This document shows, one piece after another, positions 10,201 through 20,289 of a stretch of DNA of 64,000 bases. The stretch comes from Kitagawia praeruptora (Eukaryota; Streptophyta; Magnoliopsida; Apiales; Apiaceae). Position 1 is the stretch's first letter, and every line of letters starts with the position of its first letter. The notes below the pieces were generated by a model that was not told where the DNA came from, searched no databases, and worked only from the letters and a program-made list of their open reading frames with translations. A program made the translations under genes and the position numbers. The stretch lies in assembly GCA_037693485.1 (NCBI GenBank), contig CM075345.1, forward strand, positions 121,666,001 through 121,730,000. The letters run 5' to 3'.

Positions 10201-12137
10201 AAAACTCTACCATCTTTGATGAAAGTCTCTTTATGCAACTGGGCACAATGGTCAACAACAAACTTCCAGAAGTAAGTCTCCAGCCATATGGTGTAAGCTT
10301 TAAACAGACAACAGCCAAAGGAGCTAAAGGTCTTGGATTCTTAACTCTTGAAGGCAAAACATCTTTACAAAGCAAAGTCATCATGGATGTACTTAAGGTA
10401 TTACTGAATGCATCCATCACCAAGGAAAGGATTAAGGCAGTTAAAGATATTCACAAGATTTTGGCAAAGAGAAACATGGAGTACAGTGCCAAAATCAAAA
10501 AGCTCATTGCCAAAGCAAATTCAAGAAGAAATGCTCAAGGTGGAAACTGCATTTTTGATGACACCTTGGAAAAAGATGATGATGACAATCAGGATGGAGG
10601 TGAAGCTGGAGGACCTAAGAGAATAGAACTGAGAGACTCTTCAAAAGAGCAAACTCAAGTCAAAGAAGTAGAATCAAAGGAAATTTCTGAAAATTCTAGC
10701 TCAAGCAAGAAAGTTGATGAAAAGAAAGAGGAAGAAGTACTTGAAGCATTTAAAGGAAATCAAGAAGAAATGGAAATTGACAGTATACATCTTGAAAAAG
10801 ATACTGTCAACAAAGATGCTGTCAAGGATATCAACAAAGATGCTGTTAGTCAGGATGAAGTAACAGTCATTGAAGATACTGTCAAAGAAGACATTGTCAG
10901 AAGCCCTTTAAAAGAAACTGTCAACGATCCTACTGTCAAATCATTCAAGACAGTAAGAATCAAGAGAAAATCAAAAAGACCAACAAAGGGAAAGACTGTC
11001 TACAAAGGAGAAGGAAAAGCTACAGGGTTGGGACTCAAGAAACCTATCATGAGGAGAAGAATGAATAGCTTTGAAATGATGCAGCTGAATGCCAAAGAAA
11101 CAATCACCTCTGTATCCATAGAATTTGATGGACCAAAAGAAGAAGTTGCAAGGTACATTCTATGGCAAAACAATGAAAAGTTGATTACAGTGGAATCTGA
11201 CTTCACTCAGATATCAAAATCAAAGGTGATCTCCAAGAAACTCATTCAAACTACTGAAACAGTAAAACGAAGAATTGATTTCTTCAATCTGGAAAGGATG
11301 GTTGAGCTACTGCAAACCTATGATAATGTTTCAAAGAAGATCATGGATCAAGTTCTCAAGTACTATGAAGCCAGGCATGTTGAATTTATTGAGAAGTTTG
11401 GTGATTGGACACTTCACAATGATAATGATGTCTATCAAATTCTTGGTTTGGAGTATGAAGAAGACAATCCTATTCCTGATTATAACTGGATTGAAATGCG
11501 AAAATCTTATTCAGAACATGAAATGAAGATGTATGAAGCAGAGCAAAGGTTCAAAGAAGAATTAGCATCAAGAAAAAAATCTCGTCAACAGATAGAAGAT
11601 GAGATTGAAGCTGAAATGAAGAAAAATTACAGCAAAATCAATAAGATCAACAGTGAAGAATCCAACTATCAGCCATGTGTACTGGACAATCCTTTGAGAA
11701 TCAAGTATGGCAAAGAAGAAATTTATGTAGATAGTTTCTCTAAATTGAAGACCAGTGTGTTAAAAGAATTATACTGGCAAGTGGTTGGATCAACTAAAAG
11801 TCTTGAAACACTGTGTTCTTGGGAGCTTGATATGATTCTTGATCAGAGGAGAGGAGAGGATCCCAGCCTGGACAAACAAAGAAGGGAAACTCTAAATCTG
11901 TTTCCTGGCAGGAGATTCAAAATGGAGGGAAATGTGCTAAAATTCAGATCAATTGTAAAGCAAAATGTTTACTGGATGGAACTCAGAGATACATTGAACA
12001 CTGCTTCCTCAATGATCAGAAAATACATTGTGGAAAATGAAGATGATGCACAGTCCCCTGAAGAAAAAGAGTTAATTGAAAATCTCAGAAGAGCTCTAAG
12101 GGAAAAGGAGCAAAGTGAAAAGTTCAAATCAAGATAA
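7212..12137 (+). CDS. Third ORF of the Copia element (additional / env-position protein)
   Basis: A 1641-residue uninterrupted ORF between pol and the 3' LTR, the place where Sireviruses carry an envelope-like ORF. I see no signal peptide or clear membrane helix, so a true envelope is not supported. Residues 1 to about 220 form a globular domain with RKFLRKEWSMIFDVM and YPRFLTMCINS; a diverged relative is encoded on the minus strand at 13.5-15.3 kb, and similar domains occur in 3' ORFs of other plant Copia elements. The middle is Ser/Thr/Glu-rich, with a basic nuclear-signal-like KKKRARRAK at about 355 and a coiled-coil-like segment at about 725-760. Two clusters (about 540-600 and 1190-1255) repeat DTVK or DAVK, encoded by the element's TACTGTCAA/TGCTGTCAA word. 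The C-terminal third is charged and helical. Function unknown. Confidence 0.85.
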   Translation: MAPKQSIAQTNFAGIFSPSDAGENFKGLISFLNKSYLGHAITSSPKIDTVRIEKFWKSASAQGTGENESIKFNIDDASYSLTVKNINEALGIVLTSEESFMELATDDTLKKFFLKIGYSGSKLEETSDKWYQTGEMDRKFLRKEWSMIFDVMVKVFSTKTTGWNGIPSYIKKLTHSLVHGYKVNIGKLIMTQLKGAIGKKVSIYPRFLTMCINSICGNIEDNSDFEECPVLKKNTHTSLNTQNLNVHIPLCFTQHMVNQVPNLDFPFPTGYTVFTIENEAELDPNSVNPHSTPYIPPRDSRLPKALKMAKQESKKRTLESATGEQVESQEGVTAPSAANKVGSEKEPTVAPSEPKKKRARRAKVTVSHPTVSQKTVEDDREMNSPLGVSSQQGTSIEIGLSPKASCKESAQTQEFTLEEPVFEDTHIEIEHSEEFTHTIDVPQSFSVEQPINQSKIQSSSFIPTSVVSSNQPREGDSTNPSGFDHPSQIMDEPPSSGPQEPISQSEMDTTPSNTGLDQDANLSEIETASILIDSLKASYPREVAVTAKDAVNDKSEGAVKHSSDSTIPTKDTVKSPSKDAVIPVQPQLQEGLVEDISDDDLPLSKAFKVKSTLLHVSTAHTTASRMSEGVKHQREIKEQRGETKNERQPNVLAKGEGLEHVQSEFEGANTEKALGLEGIFVRDDEIIYKNTESVRTPTASMPQTYPLPPKRLRSGGPSASSNDRLQALENRCATMESKLDNLSSTVKTGFAEIQATLLSLSSLLHAANLTKGEKGKDQKEAEQPERKEELQGEAKRQGEQRSKGEQERVGIVSGTEELFEAEVDGEQMLVSKEVLSQIQGNRASSIKINEPVPEKKESTLERLWREKEESNRMGKGKDKLPEYVFSSEPIFWTDGSTYSQEEADLITVSHMESTLNNKDEEFKNLVNEAITVSKGKPAKLAEALREKIVNLSVKISSEKRWAVDVYLKSGHSIFITTQLLETFSARVQYILGILVKKNSTIFDESLFMQLGTMVNNKLPEVSLQPYGVSFKQTTAKGAKGLGFLTLEGKTSLQSKVIMDVLKVLLNASITKERIKAVKDIHKILAKRNMEYSAKIKKLIAKANSRRNAQGGNCIFDDTLEKDDDDNQDGGEAGGPKRIELRDSSKEQTQVKEVESKEISENSSSSKKVDEKKEEEVLEAFKGNQEEMEIDSIHLEKDTVNKDAVKDINKDAVSQDEVTVIEDTVKEDIVRSPLKETVNDPTVKSFKTVRIKRKSKRPTKGKTVYKGEGKATGLGLKKPIMRRRMNSFEMMQLNAKETITSVSIEFDGPKEEVARYILWQNNEKLITVESDFTQISKSKVISKKLIQTTETVKRRIDFFNLERMVELLQTYDNVSKKIMDQVLKYYEARHVEFIEKFGDWTLHNDNDVYQILGLEYEEDNPIPDYNWIEMRKSYSEHEMKMYEAEQRFKEELASRKKSRQQIEDEIEAEMKKNYSKINKINSEESNYQPCVLDNPLRIKYGKEEIYVDSFSKLKTSVLKELYWQVVGSTKSLETLCSWELDMILDQRRGEDPSLDKQRRETLNLFPGRRFKMEGNVLKFRSIVKQNVYWMELRDTLNTASSMIRKYIVENEDDAQSPEEKELIENLRRALREKEQSEKFKSR

Positions 12138-12296
12138 GTAAAGTTTTTTTTTAATTTGTGAACTTTTGTGATATATTGTTTAAAAACAATTCAGTTTAAT
12201 CATTGGTCAGAAATGAAGAGTTTATTCTTTCTGATCTATGTTAGTTAAGTTGTCAGCATGATATTTGTAAATTTGTCCTTATTGTCCATAAAAACA

Positions 12297-12309
12297 AATT
12301 GGGGGAGAT
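12297..12309 (+). other. Polypurine tract
   Basis: AAATTGGGGGAGA directly precedes TGTTGGGATT, the first bases of the 3' LTR, as required for plus-strand priming. Confidence 0.85.
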
Positions 12310-13468
12310 TGTTGGGATTTATGGGTGATGGAATAGACAACTTAACTAGTTTTATTGGTATACTTAGTTTTTACTAAGTAGAACATACTGTCATAGCCTG
12401 AAATGTATTCTTGTAATTTAAATAAATACTGTCATGTAATAAGTGTAATTCTTGGAAGAAGTTCGATTATGTTCAAGCCTCAAGAAATACATAAGTTCGA
12501 CAGAAGGAATAAAAGTTACTGTCAAGCCCTGACAGTAAGGTTACAAGGAAACATAATGTTGCCTAGGTCGACAGCAAGTTTCACGAAGTCGACAGCAAGT
12601 TTCAACTTGACAGCAACATTGGCGGAGATTCTAATGACAGCAACTTTGATATACAGTTTGCGACAGTGAGTTTGGAATTCTTGACAGCAATCTCTGCGGG
12701 AAAAACATGCTGTCAATCAAAGCACAATTCTTGACAGCAATCTCTGCGGGAATTCATACTGTCAACCAAAGCAAAATTCTTGACAGTAATATCTGCGGGA
12801 AATTCATACTGTCAACCAAAGCGTAATCCATTGACAGCAAACTTTGTGGCAAACATACTGTCATATAGAATCAGCTTGATTTAGGAATTTTCTAAGTCAA
12901 ATTAAACGACAGAGTATATGTTCAAAAGAAGCAGGCGTGTTGTAATATTCAACCTTTACAGCAAGCTTGGAAAGTCTATAACTGAAGCTCGAGAGATCAC
13001 ATGGAACAACCTGTAAAGTCTAGAACAGATAAAATTGAATACGGCTAGATCTGGGTGGCTCAAATGTGGAAAGCATCTTTAAGTTACTTTGTGCTGATCA
13101 CATGGGAATAAATCATGGAATGAGCTGCAAAAGGAATATAACAGCAACTCGACAACCCATGTTGATGGTGATAGTACAGTAGATTATCACTCTATAAATA
13201 GAGCATTCTACTTATACATTAAACAGCTCAACAACTGTAATCTCTTGAGTCTTTTGTAGCTTGAGAACTATTTTGTTCTTAAGGTTGTAGCAAAACTTTG
13301 CAAAATAAATAAAACATTTATTTTGTGAAATCCTCGTATTTGATTTTACTTGTGTTTGCATTTCTTCTACTAGTAAATCACAAATTCTATTTAAGTTGTT
13401 GAAATAGTTTTTGAAATTTATTAGTATTGCATTCAACCCCCCTTCTGCAATACTTTCCTGGACCAACA
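12310..13468 (+). mobile_element. Complete 3' LTR of the large Copia element
   Basis: A 1159-bp LTR bounded by TGTTGG and CCAACA. Its last 559 bases match window bases 1-559. The first half is packed with TGACAG and CTGTCA words; the second half carries the TATA-like box and the R/U5-like region. It ends inside a minus-strand ORF of a related element. The 5-bp duplication expected after it would be GTATT (13469-13473), but the left copy lies outside the window. Confidence 0.95.
12681..12862 (+). repeat. Four tandem ~50-bp units in the LTR, each with inverted ends
   Basis: Units begin at about 12681, 12731, 12780 and 12831. Each starts TTGACAGYA, has a middle like ATCTCTGCGGGAA, and ends TRCTGTCA, so the unit ends are inverted copies that could pair as a stem. 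They lie in the first half of the LTR, upstream of the TATA-like box. Confidence 0.88.
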
Positions 13469-15346
13469 GTATTCCTCCCTGAGATATTGAAGTGCTTCAT
13501 CAAGAGTAATATCATATTTTCCTTGCAACCAGGCATCTACATTTCCATCTCTCTCAGCATCATCAACTATCTTTGTCTTCTGCATCTCCACATCATCCCT
13601 ATGGCATAGCAGAATGGCTTCATAGTCTGGGTTAGGAATGTTGGAGGTGACCAAGTGTTGAGCAATCTTGACAAACTCAGGAATCTGATCCACAACTAAG
13701 CTTTGAAGTGCTTCAACCGTCAATTGTGGTGGAACAGACCCTGATCCTGAAGCACTGTCATGTTGCACAGGCTTCAGCCATTGTGACATGAAGTCAGAGC
13801 TAGAGCTAGGCAAGCAAGACTCCTCAGTTACAGATGCAACTTCTGTAACCGGATGGATTGACTCTACTACTGGTGTCTCCACAGAAGTGGGATGAGTTAT
13901 ACCAGCCGTTGACACAGGCACAGAGTCTCTAGTGAAAACTAGTAGAACATCTGTGTTTGTGATGGTGTCATTAGGAGATGCCCCAGCATGCATTCCCTCA
14001 CCTTCTAAATGTGGGTCCTGGGTGGTGAGCAAGGTGTCATGCACCAAGTCACTTGAATTCATTGGCTCATCAAAAGAAAAGAATTCTTGATGATCAATCC
14101 CTTGCTCCTCAATTGCTTGAGTTGCAGGCTGCAAAGAAATTTGAGTGGTAGATTCTGGAAGAGAAGTGTCATTTAGATTAGAGTTTTGCAACTCCCCCCT
14201 GAGAGATAGAGGGAGTTTCAATTGTGATGTGTTCTCCACTCAGTGTTGTGCCAGCCTTATCACTCCCATGTGCTGACTCTGTACAAATATGTGCATTGGG
14301 GAGGATGCTTGATTCTATAGATGCACCCTGTTGAGAGGATACATCTAGTGAACTGTGTACCCCTGATTTTACAACTTCAGCCATTTGTGTGACTGAAGAG
14401 GTGGTCCTAGATTTCTTCTTCTTTGGCCTGATAAGGGGTGACTCAGGTGCCTCACTTTCTAATTCTACAGCTAATGCTGCTTCAGATAAGATGGTTAAAG
14501 GTGCAGACATTACCTCCTTTCTCTTCTTTTTACTAACATCACCTTTTTTAGAGGATGATGTAGTTGGCTCACTGTGTGGTAGAGTGTTTGGTTGAGAGGG
14601 TTGGTTAGCAGGCCCTGGGTTAGCATTTTGTTCTACTTGCTTGGGCTGTGCTAACTGTGACTTTGAGTCAAATGTTGGCATGTTGTGGGGGTAAGTCCTA
14701 AACAAACTCTCCATATGGGGAGTTATGTTAAGTCTTACATCCACATCATTCCTAGTCTCCAAATTACCAAAAATGAGTTTGGTCATGGATTTAGGATAGC
14801 CTATTCTATTTTTATCTATCCCAGGCAGTTCAATCAATTGAGCATTTTTAAAATTAAGAACAGATTGAATAAAGCGAGGGAAGAAAATGTCAGTACCTCT
14901 CTTGGTTGTGTTCTTACCAAGTCTCCCATACAGCTCTTGTAGGATGATTTGACCAACATCTATCTTCTTTCCATAGGCCAGTGCATAGCCAATTTGTTGT
15001 GAAGGTGCACTGATTTGATCAAAGCTTGATTTTCTTGCCGTGAAGACTTGAAGAAGAGTTGCAAACACATAGTTCCACTCCTTTCTCAGATTCGTCCTGT
15101 TTAATTTTCCAAGATTGATCCCATCTAAGTAGTTGATGAACTCAAAGAATTCTTCTATTTCTGCATTCGTGGCCAGTATGTCATATGACTCTTGTTGTAG
15201 GCCCAGTGCTTGATTCATGTCTGCAGTGGTGATAGTGATTTCCTAGTCCTGAATCTTGCAGTAGATTATGTATGAAGTTATTGCGCTTTCCAGGGCTACA
15301 ACTTCCACAATAGCAGTTCCCCAAAACTGTTCCAGAATGTCTAGAT
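13469..15346 (-). pseudogene. Broken third-ORF gene of a related Copia element
   Basis: Minus-strand remnant similar to the N-terminal part of the 1641-aa ORF: LRKEWNYVF, a YALAYGKKIDVGQI segment and FPRFIQSVLNF match that protein's order and spacing. Coding similarity runs from about 15340 (LEQFWGTAIV against the intact FWKSASA region) through an in-frame TAG at about 15244. It continues to about 14200, where a run of six C (14194-14199) marks a one-base frame change, and then on to 13469. There the 13-kb element has inserted and ends the frame (coding joins LTR after EEY). The right end is cut by the LTR of the next element at 15347. Its middle also shares a KKKRK basic stretch. Confidence 0.8.
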
Positions 15347-15633
15347 TGTGACGCCCCAGACCCCGGTTCGATTTCCTCTGGAAAGAACCGGCCCGAGGGT
15401 CCGTCAAACTACATCACAACCTGCTTAACCTGCAAATTTTTTTTTTCTAAATTTTGGCATGAAGTATTCGTAAACAGGACTATCCACCTGTTTTCAAATC
15501 CAAATATTCAACTCTATAACAAAAGTCTATCTCACCAAAAATGGTGCCACACACAAAGCATCTCAACTACTATTTACCATGAACTGTAATTTGTACAACT
15601 ACAAGCCAACTCTGTCCTAACTTACCTCGCATC

Positions 15634-17342
15634 TGTTACCCTAGTGTGTTTTGATGTTATATACAGCAAGCTGATTGCTTATATTGTATTGGGTTCACTA
15701 TATCTAGCTTACAATTATATGATTGAATCACTTGATATATCATTTGCATATATATGTGTTTGCTATGTATAAGTATACTCTCAGGTAACTTGGTGGTGAT
15801 ATGGAAATGCAAAGGTATAAAGCCATCTATCTGTTCAGCTCACCAGAACCAAAACAGCAAGCTGATATGAACTCACCAGAACGAAAACAGCAAGCTGACA
15901 TGAACTTTCTATATTATTTCTATAAGTACTAACTTGGTTTTACAGGGTTGTCTAGCTTACTGATTGTATAATCAGTCTATCTAAACAGCAAACCAAAGTT
16001 GAGATATTGACATATTTCAGGAAGCTGCATTCACAGTCTTTGCAAAATCAGCGTGCTGATTCTGGGTTTACAGAAACTATCAAGAACAAGTCCAGAAATA
16101 CAGAGAGCTGCTATTTAGATTTAATTGTAAGGACTCTTACATATATATATTACGTGTATAATATATATACTAAAGAGCTCAGAAACATCTCTCAAAGACA
16201 TTCAAGCATGGAGATACATTAAATATATCTTACACACTTTCACTAAACAAATAGCCCATACTCTTACACAACTCCACCAATGAAATATTCTCTACACACC
16301 CACTCAGAAAAGCATTGCAGGAGAATCATTCCTTTATTCACAAAACACGTTCTTCACATATCAAATATGAAGAAACAACCAACGGCTCTTTCTTGAACAA
16401 ATCCGAACGTTGGAGTTTGTTTATATATATTCTTCACTTGTGATACAAACAAAGTGACGATTGAACACTCCTGAATATCTTTCATATCGTCTATACACAA
16501 CAACTCAGTTGTTTACATTGCAAAATCCATAAACAACATTCTTGAGCTCTAAGATATATCATACACAGTTTATATATATATAAAGAGTCATATTATTTGA
16601 GTTGTAATATCTATCAATTCAATCTTTGTTAAAGTTGTAATTATAGTTGTTGGATAGTAGTCTTGGGAAATAAGGGTTTGCTGAACTATAAGCTAGAGAA
16701 GTTTGTGCTACGTGGAGTAGTATAGCACTTAGAGAGTAAGTTCAGAAACAGGGTTTCAGCAAGCTGTTATCAACAACTGGGAATTGGTTTCACTGCATAA
16801 CAGCAAGCTAGCTAAGGGGATCTTGGTGATCAAGGAGTATTGTGCTCAAGGGGAACTCATTGGTCTATACAACAGGTTGTTCAAGGAACTAGAGGAATTC
16901 AGGAAGGGGGACTTCAAGGAATTCATTGTTCAAGGGAGCAAGGCTGTTAGAGAGGCTTTGAGGTTCAATGGAGCTGTTTTACTCAGGGGGAGCAGTTTGT
17001 TCCAGCAAGCTGTTATCAGTAAACTGGGTGATATATTATTGGATCTTGTAATTGGTTTATTTGCTGATCAATAATATATTCTCTTACCAAGTTGGTAAGG
17101 GACCAGGACGTAGACCATAGGGGATTAGGGGTCGAACCTGGCTAAAAGATCTTGTGTTCATTTAATTTTTCTGCACATTTCATACTGCACTGCATTGCAT
17201 CAGTTAATATCAGCAAGCTGAAACATTCTGGTATAATCATTTCAGCAAGCTGAAATATTTCTGGAAGAAATTCGGTAAAAATAAAAATAGATTATAGTTA
17301 ACCTAATACACCTATTCACCCCCCTCTAGGTGCAGATTTTCA
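15634..17342 (+). mobile_element. Solo LTR with GCATC target duplication
   Basis: A 1709-bp insertion starting TGTTACCC and ending GATTTTCA, flanked by GCATC at 15629-15633 and 17343-17347. The empty site is preserved in the sister LTR (around 23135-23145), which proves the boundaries. Its end (CACCCCCCTCTAGGTG) is typical of Copia LTRs. CAGCAAGCTG occurs exactly seven times (about 15664, 15854, 15888, 16757, 17003, 17211, 17243), with near-copies at about 16049 and 16801. A 96-codon ORF at 16784-17074 shows no recognisable domain. Confidence 0.92.
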
Positions 17343-17924
17343 GCATCAACAGACGACCAGAGCCCACAACCAGCGCTTCCATCTTAATTCAACCTACGAC
17401 TTCAATACATGAAGTACGACTACTAAATCAACCACCAGCTCCGCTGGTCCATCACTTCTTTCTACTTTTCCACGGATCCTTCTAAAGTCTTCGGTATCTC
17501 CTGTGATAATTTATAAAAATAGAAGAATGAGCTATAAAGCTCAGCAAGTATATTTTGTAGTGATCCCCTGAAGTTTTATAAAATAATTCAGTTTGAAAAC
17601 CATTATCACTACCCAGTTTATAATCAAGTATAACTCACACCGAGATCAGAGTCCTGCCAATATGATAGCACAACATAGCTTATAATAAAATATAAACCCA
17701 CACCAAAATCAGAGTTATGCCAAAGTATTCATCTCATAAACAGTTTTATTTCACGATAATCCAAACTCAACACAATTTCACAAATAACTGGATCGTAAAG
17801 CATTTTCACAATATTTCATATAAACAACCATCCTCATTTCACAATTCACAGTTTATAATAAAAATATAAACTTCACAAATTTCGTTAGGAAAAACTGAGC
17901 ATTCTACACATGACAAGTTCATCA

Positions 17925-18185
17925 AGTTCTATCAGTGGGGGTCCCCGGCCTTTACTTCCTATTTCGGGAAGTTCACAAGGTTTCCATTTCTGGAAGTTCT
18001 ACCAATGGGGGTCCCCGGCCTTTACTTCCTATTTCGGGAAGTTCACAAAGTTTCCATTTCTGGAAGTTCTACCAAATCTCCATTTCCGGAGGTTCATACT
18101 GTCTCCATTTCTGGAGGTTCATACTGTCTCCATTTCTAGAGGTTCTACTGGTCTCCATTTCTGGAGGTTCTACTGTTCCCAATTA
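17925..18185 (+). repeat. CCATTTCTGG minisatellite in LTR (left copy)
   Basis: About two 60-bp units with GGGGTCCCCGGCC are followed by about five 25-bp units around TCCATTTCTGGAGGTTC. The units keep an open frame, which gives spurious ORFs of repeated ISGSS or FHFWKF. Confidence 0.85.
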
Positions 18186-20289
18186 AGGGGGTGATTCACT
18201 GTCAATGCCAGTCTGCTCAGTTTTCCTCAAATCACATTTCAACATATAACAGTTTAAAACAGTTTAACAAGTATTCATATATAATAATATAAAAATCACA
18301 ATTTAAACACCTCGATTTAAAAGATATATTTCTTTTAAAAAAAATCCACAAATTCACATTTCTACCCGCATAACACAAAATACGCATAGGGTTTAAAACA
18401 TAGTAAATATGTTAACAGAAATATAACGCATTATCTTCAATTTATCACAACAAGATATACTTACAACCACCGCTATCCAAGCAGTCCAACCGTTCCTCAA
18501 CGCACTTCTCCGAAACCTGAACAAGCGTCACCAAACTCTTCAATCATATATTCTCAAATAACTCTACTCATATATTTACAAAGCAACTGATCTTAAAATG
18601 ATCAAATTCTATAACTCTTTTCATTTCTCCAATCACCCACTAAAATCAATCACACATTCTTAGGTCTAAGTGCATGTCATTCCTACAGAAAATTGGACAT
18701 GACCTCTTCGTAACATGGACATTTCCCGGTGTAAAAACACCTCAATTACCATCTCAATTCATCACAAAAATTTACCAACACAACCCAATATCATTCCCAC
18801 TTCCAATCATCATTTCTTATCATTTTCGACTATAACACCTTAGAAATTCTACGATAAGGCATTAAACATCAATCCACTGCATACCAACTTGGTAATCAGC
18901 TAAATAAGATCATAACTAACAACTTTCATTTATATACCTCCTTCAAATAAGGTCTTTAACTTACTCAAAATTACTCCCCAAAACAGGATGACAAATCTGA
19001 AACTTTAAAACGCTACCGCGCACCCTTTACTCAAATATTTTTAATAAATCCAAAAATGATCATTTAATTACAAAATTTTCCAGATTTTCACTTCAATATT
19101 GACCCAGTCTACCATAAAAAGTTCAGAGCAAAATTCCTAATTTAACACCCAAAACCGAATGCTTAAATATACAACTTGACACAGAAATTTCTGCGCTGCG
19201 CAATCTTCACTAAAATGGATATAATTCTTAACTCGTTTACTCTTTGAACGCAAGGTTTTCGTGTAAATAAACTAGACTCCAATTAGAAAAACTTTCATTA
19301 AGGGTTCACTGCCCAGAACAGAGCACAACACATTCGAATTCTTCTTGCAAGAACAGAGCAGTAGCTGTGTAAATAAAACCAACTGTTTTCATGTTTTTCA
19401 TGCTTAAAGTTAAAACACATAAAACATCTACAAATTCAAAAACCCTAAATCAACTAATAAAACCCTAATTTATAATAAGCAACATACACCATAATTAAGC
19501 TTAAGAATCCAATAATCATACCTTCCACAAGCTTAAAGACAAGTAGCAAGTTTCAATTTCACCATACTTTCACTTTTTCCACCAAAACTACTATTCATCT
19601 TCTTCCTTAATCTTCTTACTTTCCAAAGCACCACAAACTCAAGTAAACCTTCAATTCAAGCTTCACCCACTATGTATATATGATTAATCTTTGATTACCA
19701 AGAATTTTCAAGTATGGATACAAGTGTTTCTCTCTTCCTTTCTCTCTTTTCTCTCTTCTCTCTCTTTCTCTCTTTTTCTCTCCTTCTTTCTTCTCCTTCC
19801 ATGGCTGATTTTTTTTGTGGTGGAGATGGGTGGATAAAAGCCTATCTCCTTTTATAAATATCTAGCTCGCAAAAAGACCAAAATGCCCTTCTTTCTACTA
19901 CTTATCCATATTTCCATAATTTCATCTCTTTATTCCACTTATAATTGTTTAACAAAACAATTATCCACTTACTTCTCTAAATAAATTCTACTTCTTAACT
20001 TTATAAAATAAATTCATCAAATCTCCTAAAATCTCGTATTTTAAATAATTACGAATCCACTTGCAAATTTCCCCGAAAATTCCTAAAAATATCAACCGTC
20101 AAATAATTAATATTTGACATCACAATTTAATCTTTAAACAATAAAATAAAATATTCCTCAAAATCCACAATTTATCAATTCGATCTCTAAATTCTTTATT
20201 ACCTCCAAAACGGTTCAAAATTTAATAGCAATAAATCTTATTCCCAATAAAATAATCAGAATTAATATTTTCGGAATCAGGATGTTACA

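Larger units (their letters stand above)
15347..20289 (-). mobile_element. 3' LTR (left) of a non-coding LTR element, with nested solo LTR
   Basis: On the minus strand this LTR starts TGTAACATCC (plus-strand end 20289), directly after the polypurine tract, and ends GGGCGTCACA (plus-strand 15347). Removing the nested insertion and its extra target copy leaves about 3229 bp, nearly identical to the second LTR at 22854-26077. Features on the plus strand include a CCATTTCTGG repeat array (17925-18185) and a CT-rich tract near 19725-19800. Small ORFs inside are low-complexity and not conserved as proteins. Confidence 0.85.

Noticed and set aside
12681..12862. CRISPR-like array of regular repeats
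   Set aside because: Plant nuclear DNA within an LTR; the unit is repeated throughout, without unique spacers.
13433..13468. Extension of the minus-strand ORF into the LTR as genuine C-terminus
   Set aside because: The last residues come from the inserted LTR and are not part of the original protein.
16784..17074. 96-codon ORF in the solo LTR
   Set aside because: Inside an LTR with no known domain; it contains CAGCAAGCTG motif copies that also occur in non-coding parts.
17910..18194. 94-codon ORF (also its copy near 23729)
   Set aside because: It is a repeat translation inside the LTR; unit changes between copies do not preserve protein.
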